From: Lepiota brunneoincarnata
Taxonomy: Eukaryota; Basidiomycota; Agaricomycetes; Agaricales; Agaricaceae
Direction: 5' to 3'
NCBI GenBank assembly: GCA_023014365.1
Contig: JAEBUN010000001.1
Coordinates: 3,658,001-3,722,000, forward strand
Length of the DNA: 64,000 nt
The position numbers were made by a program, and so were the translations under genes. Below, piece by piece: positions 63,919 to 64,000 of the stretch (positions are counted from its first letter, which is position 1; the number at the start of each line of letters is the position of its first letter). The notes under the pieces are model-generated. The model saw only the letters and a list, made by a program, of their open reading frames with translations, was not told the origin of the DNA and did no database searches.

Positions 63919-64000
63919 CAGTAGGGTAGCAAAAGTTTTGCGAAAATTTGTCACATGACCTCATTTAACAACAAATGAAAAAAATTCCTATTAATCAACA
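63919..64000. mobile_element. Second Tc1/mariner copy, cut by window edge
   Basis: CAGTAGGGTAGCAAAAGTTT and the next about 60 bases match the left end of the element at 61432 with a few changes. Inserted at a TA in the LTR fragment. Whether it is full length or a short derivative cannot be seen. Confidence 0.8.

Noticed and set aside
1..64000. CRISPR arrays, operons or bacterial ribosome-binding sites
   Set aside because: No spaced direct-repeat array; the intron-split genes are eukaryotic, so these categories do not apply.

Overview
The window looks like nuclear DNA of an agaricomycete (mushroom-type) fungus. Genes are split by many short GT-AG introns, mostly 50-70 nt. Several families are typical of Agaricomycetes: a DUF6534 membrane protein, an F-box-like LRR protein, a DUF6533-type membrane protein, Tf1/sushi-type chromoviruses and a NACHT fragment. 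A Rhizoctonia/Ceratobasidium-like genome is my guess, not something the sequence proves.

Left part, 1-30 kb, is genic with normal CpG content. In order: a DUF6534 membrane protein cut by the left edge (-), a flavin monooxygenase (+), an unrecognised low-complexity protein (-), the CAAX protease RCE1 (-) divergent from the Arf-GAP GLO3 (+), EB1 (+), an F-box-like LRR protein (+), an MFS monocarboxylate-type transporter (-), a basic coiled-coil protein (-), a secreted S10 carboxypeptidase (+), a ThDP enzyme (+), a DUF4140/DUF4139 protein (+), a copia remnant (-) and a DUF6533-like membrane protein (+). Exon structures were worked out by hand from reading frames and splice sites. Four or five genes between 3.6 and 11.2 kb carry frame offsets that all go in the same direction.

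Middle part, 30-54.3 kb, is a stack of nested transposons. An old, CpG-depleted chromovirus (called G2 here, 32562-54292) has been split by (i) a young intact chromovirus (G1, 33545-41786, 5-bp target duplication CACAA), (ii) a 1.3-kb repeat B1, and (iii) a longer reverse-oriented copy B2. B2 itself holds a solo LTR of the G2 family and a solo LTR of the G1 family. Both G1 and G2 appear to self-prime reverse transcription, as Tf1 does. Both carry an extra zinc-knuckle ORF downstream of pol. In G1 a second, overprinted ORF runs through the polypurine tract into the 3' LTR, so about 120 codons lie in U3. That LTR-borne ORF stays open in a diverged solo LTR. This is the least conventional system in the window.

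Right part, 54.3-64 kb, holds a MITE-like inverted repeat, a complete Ty1/copia element with identical-looking LTRs and a start codon inside its primer-binding site, long CpG-poor DNA without clear genes, an intact Tc1/mariner (DD34E) element, a decayed NACHT fragment, and a second copy of the Tc1 end inserted in a G2-family LTR fragment at the right edge.
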